The translations under genes and the position numbers were made by a program. From NCBI GenBank assembly GCA_012064415.1, contig SSNU01000052.1:123176-187175 (forward strand): a stretch of DNA of 64,000 bases. The letters are read 5' to 3'. Below the pieces are notes generated by a model. It worked only from the letters and a program-made list of their open reading frames with translations. It did not search any database and was not told the DNA's origin. The first letter of the stretch is position 1, and each line of letters opens with the position of its first letter. Below, in pieces: positions 1 to 12,375 of this stretch. This DNA comes from Gyrodactylus bullatarudis. Lineage: Eukaryota; Platyhelminthes; Monogenea; Gyrodactylidea; Gyrodactylidae.

Positions 1-437
1 CCTTTTGCAGTTCATTAAGGAAGATATGAAATGCAATAAGAAAGTTGTGAAAAACAAATAATGCAATTCATTAAATCTGCTTTTTATCCCAATGCTTTAG
101 GATAATAAAGTTTCACATGGTTTGCGTTTATTTTATCTAGAGTTTGAGAGTTTTTGGCTTTCTCTACGATCTCCTCGAGTTTTTACATAAGATATTTAGC
201 AACAGGAACATCATCTTGTTGAAAATGACACGCCCATGTGATTAATGAATTGAGACCAATCTTAACCTCTTTGATAAAAATCAATCACTCTTCCTTTAAT
301 TTAATGTAATTCTTATCTTAATTTTGTCAAGATAAATTACTAAAAGGTGAATTTTCCTTAATGTATTGCATCATTCCGTATTGTTTTTCACAACTTCCCT
401 ATTGAATTTCATATCTTACTTAACGAATTGCAAAAGG
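1..437. mobile_element. MITE-like element with ~75 bp terminal inverted repeats
   Basis: The first ~75 bases, starting CCTTTTGCA, reappear inverted at about 355-437, ending TGCAAAAGG, with one small indel in the repeat. The ~280 bp between them has no coding potential. This is the shape of a non-autonomous DNA transposon. The left end coincides with the window edge, so the target duplication and the true terminus cannot be seen and the superfamily is open. Confidence 0.6.
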
Positions 438-3258
438 TATAAATATGAATAATTTCGATTAAAAATGAATTCATCTACGAGTTATTTTTATTTACTTAAA
501 ATCAGTGTTTTTTTACTTTCTTTCGAAAATACTCCAGTAAATTTGGCAAGGTTTGAAAGATTTTCGAGACTAAAATGGGACTTATGCATGTTAGAACGTT
601 GATATTTCCTAATCTTTTTATCGAGTATAAAGTTTACAGAGCAAAAATATTCTAATTGAAGCATCGAATGAACAGTTGTTCAGGAGAAAAAGATATTCGT
701 CTTTCATTAAAGTACGTACATACATACTAGTAATCAGCTTAATTTTCAAAAGAATTAAGACCTCTAATTAGTTTTTTATTCTTTATAAAAAATACAGAAA
801 ACTTAACAAATCAGATTGCTACCATTTCAATTTTTGAGGCTCTAGTGACACCATTCATTCTGGAACTGCTTAATTCTTATTTGCCAATGAATAATCATCA
901 CTCATTGGCTGAAAATGTTTGAGTTTTGTTTTCATATTTTTCTCAATCATCACAAACTGTAGCTCAAAATGTTGTCTCTCTTAACTGGTCAACTGACTTC
1001 AGTACAATTGGATGAAGTAAATTCTCAGTTCTCTTGCATTATTATTATTGCGGTTAGTATTTTTGTGACTAATAATGTTGTAAATAAATACAAATTGTCT
1101 ACTGTATTTTAACAGGTTCAAATACAATTCGTCATGCCATCACATTCTATTTTTAAATCCTTTTCTTCCTTCTTTTCAGACTACTATTTTATGGTTCTAT
1201 TGATTATTTTGTTATTGTCTCTTGTTAAACGAAATAATTATTCCATAACGAGAGTGCGTGTGTTTGTTTGGTTATTTCCAAGTTAGAGCTATTAATAACT
1301 GCATCTCTTTCTATCTCACCTTTCAATTCTAATTTTAATAATACACTGCCATTTCGAGTTCTCAAATGAAATCTCAATTTGGCATGATGAGTTTAGAATT
1401 TCATTGACAAGACAATGGGCTCTTGTTTTTTCCTTTTCCTAATATCGTTAGAAAGGGGTATTATCCTCTTTCTAATGGTGTATGATATTATAGGCATAAA
1501 AAATTGATTTAAAAATACACAATTCTTATTGGCTTTGAGCGATCAACCAATAATGTCATAGCAGTTTCCTTCTCTCAAAGTAATTAATTTAAGTTGTTTT
1601 TTTTAACTTTTGGGAGGTTTATTATTTATGAGAATTTTGAGAAATATAGTTGATGCAGAGGAATATTTTATTCCAATACCCAGACTAACTCGCAACCAAA
1701 AGAAACCTACTCCTTATGCCAACAACGTGTGAAAATAATTATTTTATTCTAATCAAAATCCAGTACTTTTCTATTGAATTTATGTTACACTCTAATTCGT
1801 CACTCTGAATGAAACCAAATGTTAATGAATCCACCTCTTTTTGTGTAATTACGAGTTTAGGCCTTCTTTCTTTCTCAGTAGTATTAAACTTGATCATTTT
1901 CATCCTTAAAACTTCCAATGGAAGAAAATTCTGTGATTAATGATGAATTTTTTCTCATTTGTTTACAGACTTTTGATTAATTTCTTTCTTTTTTATTAAC
2001 ATCTGACATTCTCTCTTAAAAATTTGGCTTAATTACCATGATTGATAAATCAGCAATGATCATGGCACCAACCCATTAGATGCAATCAGACTATACTGAT
2101 CAAAAGCGTAGTAAACTCTAAATTTCGAAAATAGGCTATATTGAGTCCATATATGGATATGTCATCTATTGACTAATACAATCATTATTAGTGAATCCAG
2201 ACATTAACCAATCGGACAACGACTGAGAATATATTGAAAAATTCTATATTATTGATTTTAAATTGTTTGATTTTTCAATTAAAAGTAGCAAATGAATTAT
2301 TGATTAGCTTTATTCTGAGAGTAAAATAGTGTTAAGAGACAACTCTTTGGGGATGTTTTTGGTTACATTACATCCTTGGCCAAGATACATTACCAGAATC
2401 AAGACTTATTTAATCACAATAAGCTCTTTTTGATTATGATATCCCGTTTTTATGTCACAAAGAGAGACAAATTTACTTTCTTTATTAATCTTACATGAAA
2501 TTTATCATGTTTCTAGTTAGTTAGTTAATAATAGTTTTATTGTTTTATCATGTCTTCTTTCTCTTCCTCCACTAAATATATATTTATTCTTGCGTTATGA
2601 TAGAAGCCGTCTGTCTACAACTACTGTATGTTCTTATTTATCAGTAAAAGATAAAAATACACATCAATTTCCTTTATTATATCCGTACTTACCACACACG
2701 TTTCTGTCTTTGATCTGAGAGCCCTTTCGAGAATCATTCGTCATTTATTTGTTAATTGATTGAAAAAATATTTACTGTTGGAAATAAATTTGAAATCATC
2801 GTTAGTAACGAGTGAAGGAAATCATCCAAGAAATTTCAAGCATAGAAAGAAAAAAATTAATCTAACGAAGGAACATTGAGTTAAAATACTGGACAAATAT
2901 TGAATTGTATTATCGATCCAACTTGTCTCCGGAGGAAAAAGGAATTCTTTTTGTCAATTTTGAACATTATTTCATTCTTTTGTCGAGGTATTCAAATGAA
3001 GAATCAAGGGATCTGGTTAGAATCCAATTTTCATTTTTCCCAAAAGCTCTTCTTGAATGTGTGTGCTCATCATTTTTATAATTTTAAGAAACGAGAAAGT
3101 TGTTCGGATGAATAAATAATGGAATAGTTTCCTATGTCAAGGGACCCTTTTACTTTTAATACAATACTTTTATTTATACATGACCATTTAATGTTTCACT
3201 ATCTGATTTATATATCAGTTTGAATAATGAAAAAATTATCCTTTTATTTTCATTACAG
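438..3258. other. No gene recognised; AT-rich non-coding DNA
   Basis: No reading frame here looks like a protein family I know, and the open frames are short and low in complexity. If the Cys-rich exon at 3259 is real, this stretch would be intron of a plus-strand gene whose earlier exons lie left of the window. Confidence 0.5.
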
Positions 3259-3340
3259 ATGCTGTTCCTGTATCTACAAGATTTGTTGTTGCTTTGGACG
3301 TTGTCGCAGGAAAAAATATAATGCAAGCTTCAAGATTTAG
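3259..3340 (+). CDS. Possible terminal exon with a Cys-rich, basic C-terminal tail
   Basis: A good 3' splice site (pyrimidine-rich run ending cattacag) is followed, after one base, by 26 codons and a TAG. The peptide has a CC-x-C start, a CCC cluster, a further Cys and then a basic RCRRKK segment. Juxtamembrane palmitoylated tails often look like this, but I do not recognise a family. Upstream exons would have to lie left of the window. It may be chance; no donor site follows and the stop is in frame. Confidence 0.25.
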
Positions 3341-4633
3341 TTTTTCTCATCCAACCACACCCCTTCCTTTCCCCTTTGTGCGCACGATCGCCGTTTATAC
3401 TCGAGAAACATTTGAGATTAAAATAAGTATATTTTGCTTTGCTCTTTCCGCCCTATTTCTCCCATGCCCCCTCCTCCTCCTTCGGTATAATAACAACCCT
3501 TTTCAAATCTATGTCTACCATTTGTGTTTTTTTATACATGTAACCTATCCCAGAAAACCCCATCAAAGATGATTATTCTTTATCAATGTTTCTCTCTCTC
3601 TTTTATTTTGTCATCCTTATAATTGTAGTTTTGATTTCTATTCAATTATTACACAAAATTGAGTACAATTTGAATCATTCATTTAAACTTCTTGATTCGT
3701 TTCATCATTCGGCCCATCGTTGTATTTTGTAACAATTAACAATTATTCAAATATCAGTAATAATAATCAAAAACAAAAGATTACATCGAATAACAAATCA
3801 AGGAACATTATTGTGTTTAATCATCCTCCGCTTATAATACATACATATATATTTAATTAACCTCTGCGCAATTAAAAGAAGAAGAAGAAGAAGAAAAAAA
3901 GACAACAACTTTTCTAGTTGACAAAAATGACAATCCACTGTTTGAAGCGTTGTCTTAGCCCCAAATTTTATTTTTGTAACTACATACGAAGCATTAGTCC
4001 TTCATCTCTTTCCGCCCAATATAGTTGTACCATGTACATTTTCTCATACTAATACCCAACTTTAACCAAATGTCTCTGCAATGTAACTTGAATCACCCTC
4101 TACTCGTAATCTGAATTTGGAGTATTAATGTAATATTACAACGAAACCATCATTGTAGTCACACGTGAATTCCCCTCTCATCTTTTATGATCATTCCGGT
4201 CAAATATGTAAGAAACGTCAAAAGTGTGTTAATCTTTCAAAGCATACAGAGATCTCAAATTTTTGAGTCCAACCGCCGTAATCTAAATGTGCTTTTAAAT
4301 TTACCCAAATAATGTGATGATTCTATTCCTTTTTTTCTTTTTTCCCCTGTTGGAACATGAACTAAGAAACTATTCTCCTTCTCACTGAAAACATGCAGTA
4401 TCGCCTAATTTTAGGAGATTTGCTGGTGGCATTGTGTAGTTATCACTTAACCGAACCTAAAAATTAATGATATTTACTACGTTGATATCCAATTGTTATT
4501 GATAAAACAAATTAAATATATTCTATATATTATTTTTAAGAGTTTTGCCTTTTTTTTCTTTCCTTGCTAATTCTTGGGTATATAAAATTCTTCCTATTCG
4601 ATGGAAGTAATCAGGTTAAAGATGAAAAACAAT
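3341..4633. other. Non-coding, downstream of CDC6
   Basis: I see no gene here. There is a pyrimidine-rich stretch at 3350-3500 and an (AAG)n tract near 3880. The right end is the 3' flank of the minus-strand CDC6 gene. Open frames on the plus strand are isolated and match nothing I know. Confidence 0.5.
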
Positions 4634-4639
4634 TTTATT
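4634..4639 (-). promoter_or_regulatory. Poly(A) signal of CDC6
   Basis: AATAAA on the minus strand, 21-26 nt beyond the CDC6 stop codon. The position fits a very short 3' UTR. Confidence 0.5.
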
Positions 4640-4659
4640 GATAGAAACAAAATACAAAA

Positions 4660-6006
4660 TCAGATTTTCAAATCCATGATTGAAGAGAGTAAGAATCGAT
4701 CGTCCATCATTGATGTAACACCCTTGATATCCAGTTTAAGGGCAATCTTTTTAAGTCTAGATGGTGTGGAGAGTGCTTGGCTCTTTGGACCCGGTACGGT
4801 AATTCTTACTAGACCTCTAGAATCCATTAGATCACAAATGGATGCATAATCAGCCATTGAGACAGGACTAATCTTTTGGGATTGGCACACTGATTGATAC
4901 GTTTCATGAAGTAGCCCCAGGGGGAACTCTGAAGAGGTCCTACGATTCTTGAGCAAAACTAGAGATGCAAGAATCAACTTGTGATGCAATGGTAAATTTG
5001 CCTGCTCTCCCTCAGCACCCCCACTTGACTGTTGAAGGACATCACCGGCAGTCTCTGATTCTCGAATGGCATTCTTTATATGCCTAATAGTTACAATAAT
5101 CTTTGGAGTATTATTTTCCTTTTCAGTGGACTTGAATTCTTGACGTGCCATGTCCAAGGCTCGATAACAAATTGTAAAAGCCTTCCTTAAATCTCCAGAG
5201 GAAGCAGAAACATTTCTAGCACACATTTGCAGTGAAAAATTGTCAAAAACTACATTCTCTGCATGATTCTTCAGACGTTCATTAAGTATCCTTGATATTT
5301 CTTGTGGGTTATAAGGAGCAAAAGCAATGTGATGCGGCCTATGCGATGAAATAAACAACTTTGGTAACAGACGTTCTGTCAAGTCTAGAGAATTTGCAAT
5401 GCCAATAACGATGACCTTCTTCGAAAGAATCTTTGGCCAATCGAAAATTTTATAGAGCATTTGGTGGTGTTTACTAGCCAATTGATCTATCTCATCAAGG
5501 ATTATTATCAGAGGAGTTGTCAAAATGTCAAAAAGCTTCTCCAATTGGTCAAATTGTTCTTCGATGGAGCCTTTAAAATTAGCAGAATTAGAGCTTATAT
5601 TTCTTGCTACTTCTCGAATTATCGAAGGAGGACTGTCCAACTTCATACAATTTAAGAGAAAATGACGAATTTTAACATCTTTTTGAATGCCACGAATGAC
5701 CTGTAGAACTGATGCAGTTTTACCCGTACCTGGAGCTCCACTAATATAAATAGATCCACTTTTCTCTTTTATGAATTGATTAATATATTTGCTAATCGAA
5801 TCTAATTCAATTTCTCTACCAATTAATAGATCCTCGTTTTCTTCAACCAAAATTGGTTTTTCAATTGGTAACTTTGCTGGTGGTCTGACAGATTTTCGGG
5901 GCGCTGGACGAATAGATTTTCTTGGTGTAGGTAGATTGTCAACAACTATAGATTTATTTTGAATTCTAAGTGAAGCTCTAGTACGTATTTGTGTATCCTG
6001 ACTCAT
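4660..6006 (-). CDS. CDC6: CDC6 replication licensing ATPase
   Basis: An intronless 448-residue ORF. CDC6 is an AAA+ ATPase that works with ORC and CDT1 to load the MCM2-7 helicase on origins in G1. Visible motifs are Walker A GAPGTGKT at residues 90-97, Walker B LDEID at 170-174, sensor 1 GIAN near 202, sensor 2 SGDLRKA near 270-276, and a C-terminal winged-helix region. The line NCMKL after Walker A and the spacing [11 protein letters not shown] match CDC6 rather than ORC1. The basic N-terminus has a TPRK sequence at 27-30, a full CDK consensus, as expected of a CDK-regulated licensing factor. Human CDC6 is about 560 residues, and the shortening is in the N-terminal regulatory tail. The start is the first Met and gives a 124 bp divergent spacer to crooked neck. 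Confidence 0.95.
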   Translation of the reverse strand: MSQDTQIRTRASLRIQNKSIVVDNLPTPRKSIRPAPRKSVRPPAKLPIEKPILVEENEDLLIGREIELDSISKYINQFIKEKSGSIYISGAPGTGKTASVLQVIRGIQKDVKIRHFLLNCMKLDSPPSIIREVARNISSNSANFKGSIEEQFDQLEKLFDILTTPLIIILDEIDQLASKHHQMLYKIFDWPKILSKKVIVIGIANSLDLTERLLPKLFISSHRPHHIAFAPYNPQEISRILNERLKNHAENVVFDNFSLQMCARNVSASSGDLRKAFTICYRALDMARQEFKSTEKENNTPKIIVTIRHIKNAIRESETAGDVLQQSSGGAEGEQANLPLHHKLILASLVLLKNRRTSSEFPLGLLHETYQSVCQSQKISPVSMADYASICDLMDSRGLVRITVPGPKSQALSTPSRLKKIALKLDIKGVTSMMDDRFLLSSIMDLKI

Positions 6007-6130
6007 TAAAGGATATTTTTCGAGTTTAAATCTTAAATTTTATACCAAGTTATGTAGTAAAATTCTTCAAACAAAATTGTTTTTGAGTTTTTGTTTGATT
6101 CTAATCGAATATTTAAATCATTCATCAAAA
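6007..6130. promoter_or_regulatory. Bidirectional promoter between CDC6 and crooked neck
   Basis: Only 124 bp separate the two divergent start codons, so both 5' UTRs and a shared promoter must fit here. No TATA box stands out on either side, as is common for housekeeping genes. An in-frame upstream ATG at 6077 would add 18 residues to crooked neck; I treat it as 5' UTR. Confidence 0.6.
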
Positions 6131-9100
6131 ATGATAACTGATCTAATCGAAATTCCCGATGAGGAAGCGATGATGCGAAAGCCTCGCATCACAAAGGTTA
6201 AGAACAAAATGCCAGCTCCCGTTCAGATTACAGCTGAGCAGCTTCTCCGGGAGGCAAAGGAGCGAGAGCTTGAAGTTACTCCGCAAGCTCCAACTCAGCG
6301 CATCACAAACATGGCAGAACTGAAAGATTTCCAACTCCGTAAACGAAAGGATTACGAAGAAAATGTACGCAAAAATCGATTAGCCATGCAAAATTGGATT
6401 AAATATGCCAAGTTTGAAGAGGCCCAAGGAGAACTTCAGCGTGCCCGTTCAGTATTTGAGAGAGCTCTTGACGTTGACTTTAAGAACATTGGTGTTTGGC
6501 TAAAATATGGTGAAATGGAGATGCGTAATAAGCAGGTCAATCATGCAAGAAATCTCTGGGATCGAGCTGTAACTTTGATGCCAAGAGTTAATCAATTTTG
6601 GTACAAATATACTCATATGGAAGAGATTTTAGCCAATATATCAGGTGCTAGAATGATTTTTGAACGTTGGATGGAATGGCAACCAGAAGAGCAAGCCTGG
6701 CATGCCTTTATTAACTTTGAACTTCGCTACAAGGAAATAAATAGAGCTCGTCTAGTATATGAACGTTTTGTTTTGGTTCACCCTGAGGGTAAGAACTGGA
6801 TTAAATATGCCAAATTTGAAGAGAAGAATAATTTTTATGCCACTGCCAGAAAAGTGTACGAGAGATCTATTGCATTTTTTGGATCAGACAATCCACAGGC
6901 TCGTCTGTTAATTGAATTTGCAAAATTTGAAGAACGCCAAAAAGAACACGAACGAGCTAGGGTTATTTATAAGTATGCTTTAGACAATTTGCCCAAAGAT
7001 GAATGTGAAGAAATCTACAAGGCTTACACCCTGCACGAGAAAAAGTATGGCGATCGGCTTGCTATCGAAGATGTTATTTTAAACAAACGCAAATTTCAGT
7101 ACGAAGAAGAGGTTTCAAAGAATCCACTTAACTATGATGTATGGTTTGATTACATTCGTTTAATGGAAGAAGAAGCAGATACTCTCCAGACACGTGAAGT
7201 CTATGAAAGAGCTGTCGCTAATCTTCCTCCATTGCAAGAGAAGCGATATTGGCGGCGTTACATCTACCTTTGGATTAATTATGCTTTGTATGAAGAGCTA
7301 ACTGCCATGGACACTGAGAGGGCTAGACAAGTTTATCAATTTTGCCTAAAACTAATTCCCCATAGAAAATTTACCTTTGCAAAAATCTGGTTGTATGCTG
7401 CAAAATTTGAAATTCGTCAAAAATGCCTCTTTGATGCTAGGAAGCTACTTGGAACAGCTATCGGTCTCTGTCCAAAGGATAAACTCTTCCGGGGTTACAT
7501 TGAACTGGAAATACAACTAAGGGAGTTTGATAGGTGTCGTAAATTGTATTCAAAGTTTATTGAGTATTGCCCAGAAAACTGCAACACATGGATGCGGGTG
7601 AGTCTTTCAAATTTATTCATCTTGTTTTATTGAATATTTTATCCTTTTAACCCTCGAATGAGATATTCATTTTTTCTAATGGGAGTTTTAATACAAATGG
7701 GGGTGTATAGACCCCCAAATTTCATTCTAGGCTTAAATGATGAATTTCATTGGTAGCTAAAAAAACACATTTATTTATGGATTTAAATGTTTTGTCTTGT
7801 AATAAAATGGTACAAAAAGATACAAATTTATGATATTGCAATACAAGAAGGTTTAGAATTTCTCGGCCTATCTACAAAATAGAGAACTGAACTTTGTGTA
7901 GTTAATCTCAGACTGGCATTTGATGTCCTTCTATGCTTTTAACTCCCTCTCCCCTGATTTGTTAACAAGTAGGTCATACTAAATTTCTCTAAACTAGATC
8001 GAGTATATTGTTCTATTTGAATTCTGAGGAATCAAGTATAAAAACTTCCGACCAATCAAGATACATATAGCTGTCAAGTTATTAACACCCATTTTTACAC
8101 CTTATGATTAATGCTTGTAATCACCAAAGAAAATTAAAAGTAGCATAGAGTATGTATCTCCATAAAACATCTCATGACTCTCATCTTATTTTAATACAAA
8201 GAGTCTAAATTTAGAGATGATTTATTGAGCAGTTGTTTTCTCATCATCACTCTCAAGTTAGCATAGCATTTTTCTCAGAATTTAAACCTCTTTCCTTTTA
8301 GTTTGCTGAAATGGAAACACTCCTTGGCGAAACAGACCGTGCTAGGTGCATTTACGACTTGGCACTAGAACAAGGGCTCCTCGATATGCCAGAACTCCTC
8401 TGGAAGGCATATATTGACTTTGAAATTGAACAAAGAGAATGGGATCGAGCTAGAGGCCTCTACAAGCGTCTCATGGATATCTCTCAACATGTTAAAGTAT
8501 GCTTATTGACACTAAAACTAATTTAGTCAAATTAATAAAATTTCCTCCATGAGTAGATCTGGATATCATTGGCAAACTTTGAGTTGTGTGCCCAAGATGT
8601 CATTGCGCCCGAGACAGCTGAGAATGAAAAGGATGAAAAGAAAATTGAACAACACAATGAAAACGAGGCCATTATGGCAATTGAGAGAGCTCGTAAGGTC
8701 TATATCGAGGCTAACAACGCATTAAAAGTCAGTGACGACAAAGAACAACGTGTCAAACTCATTCAGTCATGGAAAGAATTTGAAGTAAGTCTAAATTTAA
8801 CCCTGATAAATTTGACATGTTGAAAAATTATAAATTTATTATTCTAGATTGAATACGGTGAACCAGAGACATTGGATAATGTTGTCAAGATTGAACCACG
8901 ACGTGTTGTCAGGACTAAGCGTAGAACCAATGCTGATGATGTTTCTGCAGGTCCTTCTTCCGGCTGGGAAGAATACGTTGAGTACATCTTTCCAGATGAT
9001 GAAAATAATCAACCAAATAAAAAGTTGCTTGCCATGGCCAGTAAATGGTTGGAGGAAACTCAAAACACTAAAGGTTCCGGTCTCTTTGCACCCAGCGATG

Positions 9101-9700
9101 ATGATGAAGACGACGACGATGATGAAGAAGAAGGTTCTGAAGATGGTGATAAAACCGTAAACACTTCAAAGGATGAACCAAAGGTCATGAAACGCCAGCA
9201 TAGTCCAAGTGAAAAGATTTCCTCTGATCAGCAAGTTAAAAAGTCAAAGAGCCATCTCTCACCCCATACTCAAGTGAATGAGGAAGACTTGGATGCTGAC
9301 GATGATTTTGTGGCCATGGATAAAGATGAAGAGGACACTATTAACTCTGAGAACAAGTCAGAAGAGGTTCAATTTAAAAGTAAGTACTTCCTAATGGTTT
9401 GGGAATATGCTGAATATCTAGGATAAATTAATAGATTTCCTATCGTAAACAAAGTATTTTCCAAGTTGTGATAGAAATATCCCAGTGGGACTTTAAACTT
9501 GAAATCTTTAAATAATATAACAAAAGGAAGCATACAAAAAATAATTTTTCTCAATTCTAGAAAAACATTCGAAAGATAACATTGTCATTACATCAGAGCA
9601 AAAGATTGATCCAGATGCTCTCAAAGAATTTCGAACTCAGAACAAAATGCCCGAGGGTAATCCAGATGAGATTAAGCTCCCCGACGATTTTTATGACTAA
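6131..9700 (+). CDS. crn: Crooked neck / CRNKL1, HAT-repeat spliceosome scaffold
   Basis: Five exons: 6131-7597, 8302-8496, 8557-8784, 8848-9379 and 9561-9700. All introns are GT-AG, all phases agree, and the product is 853 residues, close to human CRNKL1. CRNKL1/Clf1 is a scaffold of the NineTeen (Prp19)-associated complex in the active spliceosome. The N-terminus contains [18 protein letters not shown], a near-invariant family signature. It is followed by a long array of HAT repeats (W-x-x-Y/F with A-R-x-x-[FY]-E-R-A), including [20 protein letters not shown]. The tail has the conserved [13 protein letters not shown], then an acidic run ([12 protein letters not shown]) and a divergent Lys/Ser-rich end. 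The start at 6131 is preferred because homologous sequence begins soon after; an in-frame ATG at 6077 is possible. Introns 2 and 3 are 60 and 63 nt. Confidence 0.95.
7598..8301 (+). other. Intron 1 of crooked neck
   Basis: A 704 nt GT-AG intron between codons for WMR and FAEME. It has no coding content. A perfect small hairpin, GGGGGT and ACCCCC around a 6-nt loop, lies at 7699-7716. Confidence 0.85.
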
Positions 9701-9748
9701 CTCATTTCCGATATATAACAAAAATCTATATCTACTCATTTGTATGTA

Positions 9749-9754
9749 AATAAA
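9749..9754 (+). promoter_or_regulatory. Poly(A) signal of crooked neck
   Basis: AATAAA about 50 nt after the stop codon at 9698-9700. Beyond it, 9755-9980 has no recognisable gene. Confidence 0.6.
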
Positions 9755-10109
9755 ATATTTAAATTTTTGTCCACACAATACAAACACTCTTCTCGATTCT
9801 AAGTAATCATTCGTTTCATTCAAATCAAAGTCATGTGGTTTATGCTATAGAAATTAAGAGTTTATTTTGAAATTTGGTAATTATTATTATTATATTTAGC
9901 CTTTTATATGCTTATCTTGATGATTGACAAATTTGGTTAGAGATTCTCTTCAAAGGATTCTATTCTACAAGAATAGAAAAAATTAATTATCTTTCTAAAC
10001 TTTGGTTTTTTTTAATGAAAAAAAGGAGAAAAGGTGTGTGACATGCTTCACGGTTCATTGCCATTGCACTGCACACATCGCCCTTTTTCTCAATACCCTC
10101 TAAGTAAAT

Positions 10110-10799
10110 TCAACGCCTTGACTTACTGCAGCAAGTAAATTTGGCAGGAGCATCAACTTTAATCGGTAGGCCAGTCAATAAATCTTTTGCTGTTATTTCA
10201 GCTCTAAGACTTCCGGTTAGCTTGGATAATTTCACATCTACATGTGTTTTGAAGAAATTTATAGTATTTTAATTACATCTTGTAGAGAGAATAAACTCAC
10301 AAGAATTCCTTGTTTTCTCTTCGTACACGAGGTTATTCTCTTGGAATACTCTGACATCATATTCAGGTGATGCACAAAATTCTTGTTCCACCGGCCTGAG
10401 TTGTAGGGTCAATTGCTTTCCATCATAAAAGAAGAATGATTTTACGTATAACGAGGACTTGTCAAAGGTCTTGGTTACTAATCTTGCTTCCGGACTCTCC
10501 TCTCCCTCCCAGTCCATGGCTATCAACGAGATCTCATAATATGTGCACTTTTTCAAGTTTTTAAACTCATAAGTCTTGATTGTCTCTGGTAAATTGGCAA
10601 AATAATTATCGGTCTTTGAATAACTCCCATTTCTCGCCACTAGATAATCAATGGCCCCATTGATTTTGCCCCAGGATACTTTTATCGAATTTACTGTTAC
10701 TGAGTCGAGTATTAAACTGGGCTTATCAACTTTATTAATGCCTGCCTGGCAGATAACCAAAGAAGCCAAGAGGAATATGAACACGAAGCGAATAATCAT
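10110..10799 (-). CDS. Secreted protein with fibronectin type III-like domain
   Basis: Two exons, 10799-10301 and 10237-10110, joined over a 63 nt GT-AG intron in phase 1, give 208 residues. The chosen Met begins a clear signal peptide (MIIRFVFIFLLASLVICQAG); an upstream in-frame Met at 10844 would bury it. Residues ~25-110 read as a fibronectin III fold: SVTVNSIKVSWGKINGAIDYLV with the B-strand Trp, then YEFKNLKKCTYYEISLIAMD with the usual F-strand Tyr. The remainder is unassigned and contains several Cys. The 3' end is uncertain. A strong donor (GTAAGT) at 10126 followed by an acceptor ending at 10100 would remove 27 nt and extend the frame to a stop at 9987, adding a Cys-containing tail. 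Its job is unknown; an extracellular binding role is only inferred. Confidence 0.7.
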
Positions 10800-10850
10800 T
10801 TTACAATGCGCAGACAATTCAATCTGAAAATTTGCGTTTTTCACGAGTTA

Positions 10851-10857
10851 CATTTAT
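10851..10857 (-). promoter_or_regulatory. TATA-like box of the secreted FN3 gene
   Basis: TATAAAT on the minus strand about 52 nt upstream of the signal-peptide Met. Other secreted-protein genes here (45254 and 53765) also have a TATA-like box about 40 nt before the start codon. Confidence 0.4.
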
Positions 10858-11465
10858 AATTTATAATAAACCAATCGAAACTCTTGGTTTCTTCAGTGAG
10901 AAAATAACAGACAGACAAAGTTTATAAATATAATGATACTGTAGTAGTTAGTGTAATTTCATATTCTTCTTTTCAGCCCTCTTTTCATTCAAATATAACA
11001 ACTGTATATAGAAATGATTTTATGCTCAAATAAGGGTTGCAATACTCGTTAATGGATAAATATTTTTTTCATTTATCTTGAGCTAAAGTTTTTCCAGAAA
11101 TATTCTTTAGAATGACAACAATTTACGAATAGAGTCTAAAGTTTAAATTTATTCAAAGTAATGAGTTATTTGACTGCAATCTCATTTTCGAAAATAATAA
11201 TACTACTTTTAAGTATACATGTGATAACTCGAGTCCTAAAAAGTTTCATGTGTAAAAAATGTGTAATAAATAAATTGATAATGTCATGTTTTTGACGCTT
11301 TAGAAATCACTAATTACTTTAATAAATAGCTGTCACTTTCAAGTAATTTCTTTATTTTTTAGAATTTTGAAAATTGAATAAATTTGAAATAATTAATCAA
11401 TATATTCTTCAACTTATAAACATGTATATAGATATAATTAAAATGCTTCTGGGATCTTGTAATTT
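10858..11465. other. Intergenic, no gene recognised
   Basis: AT-rich sequence between the FN3 gene and the 3' end of the first RING gene. I see no coding signature or repeat structure. Confidence 0.5.
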
Positions 11466-12090
11466 TTATGCAAGATTCTTTGATGCCATTCGAAGGACCA
11501 AGGGCTTATCGAAATCCTTCAGACTAAATTCATCGTCTTCATCTTCTTCATTAGGCTTATTATTCATTTTTTGTATTTTCCTTCGATAGTCGTTCTCCTC
11601 GTTCATTTCAATGATAAGTTTTCGTTGTTCTATCGTCTCCATAAGTTTAATGGATTTCTGTTTTATCTGATCATTTTCTATGTGATCTGGATTTTCAGGA
11701 CAGGACAAGTGGTGAGCTTGCATATCGCATAGTTTTAGTACTACGTCACAGCCTAGCGATCGCCAAGGACATTGAACTTCACAATCTCCAATTAATGAAT
11801 TTAATAAATAATCCCTGTGCATATCTGAAAATTTGAGAGGTCTTCTGTCATTAGGACAATTGCTTGCATTGTTTAGGGCTGGAATAATACACTAGAAATT
11901 TAGATTATAACAAGTAAATTACCTCTTTACAAAAGGAATGCCCACAAGGAGCTCTGTAAGCATCGTCAAATACTTCTAAACAAATAGGACACATTAAATA
12001 TTCGCTAATCTTGTATTTATTGACGAATATCTTCTTAAATGAAGGTAACTCAGCATGTACAGTCTGCTTAACTTTCCGTTTAGGGGGCAT
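11466..12090 (-). CDS. RING plus TRAF-type zinc-finger protein, copy A
   Basis: Exon 1 is 12090-11923 and exon 2 is 11891-11466, giving 197 residues. The intron is only 31 nt (GTAATT...CTAG), and removing it restores the RING finger: CPICLEV at ~34, CGHSFC near 49, then E-C-I and CPND. After the RING comes CPWRSLGCDVVLKLCDMQAHHLSC, a TRAF-type zinc finger (C-x-C-x-H-C). The C-terminal third is a charged, probably helical region rich in Glu and Lys. RING domains with this follow-on finger are usually E3 ubiquitin ligases (RNF41/RNF151/TRAF-like); a ligase role is inferred. The next minus-strand gene at 12376 is a paralog with the same MPP-basic start, so this is a tandem duplication. Confidence 0.85.
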
Positions 12091-12375
12091 TTTCAGAAAA
12101 TTATTTTCTGTTGCTTAAATTTTTTTGTCTAGTTGTTGTATAAAAACAAAATATTGTTGAGCCAACTTTTGTTCTGATCAAGGAATGGTTCAAATCAAAA
12201 AGTAAAATTTATCTTGATCATTAATTTTCTCATTTATTCAAATTAGATTGCAATCTAACCTAGAATGAATCAGACAAGAAATTGTAATTATGAATTGGAT
12301 AAAATAGAGTTTATATTTATCTCTTATATATATACAATAGATTTTTAGCTCTTTGAGATATAAATTGAATTAAAT

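Noticed and set aside
4601..4849. Plus-strand 82-codon frame
   Set aside because: It overlaps the 3' end of CDC6 on the opposite strand and has no family features.
6077..6130. Start of crooked neck at the upstream in-frame ATG
   Set aside because: The added 18 residues are hydrophobic and not conserved; the Met at 6131 is nearer the conserved N-terminus and leaves room for a 5' UTR.
8839..9160. Frames on both strands over crooked neck exon 4
   Set aside because: Shadows of the exon; the frame with the conserved [13 protein letters not shown] and matching splice phases is the real one.
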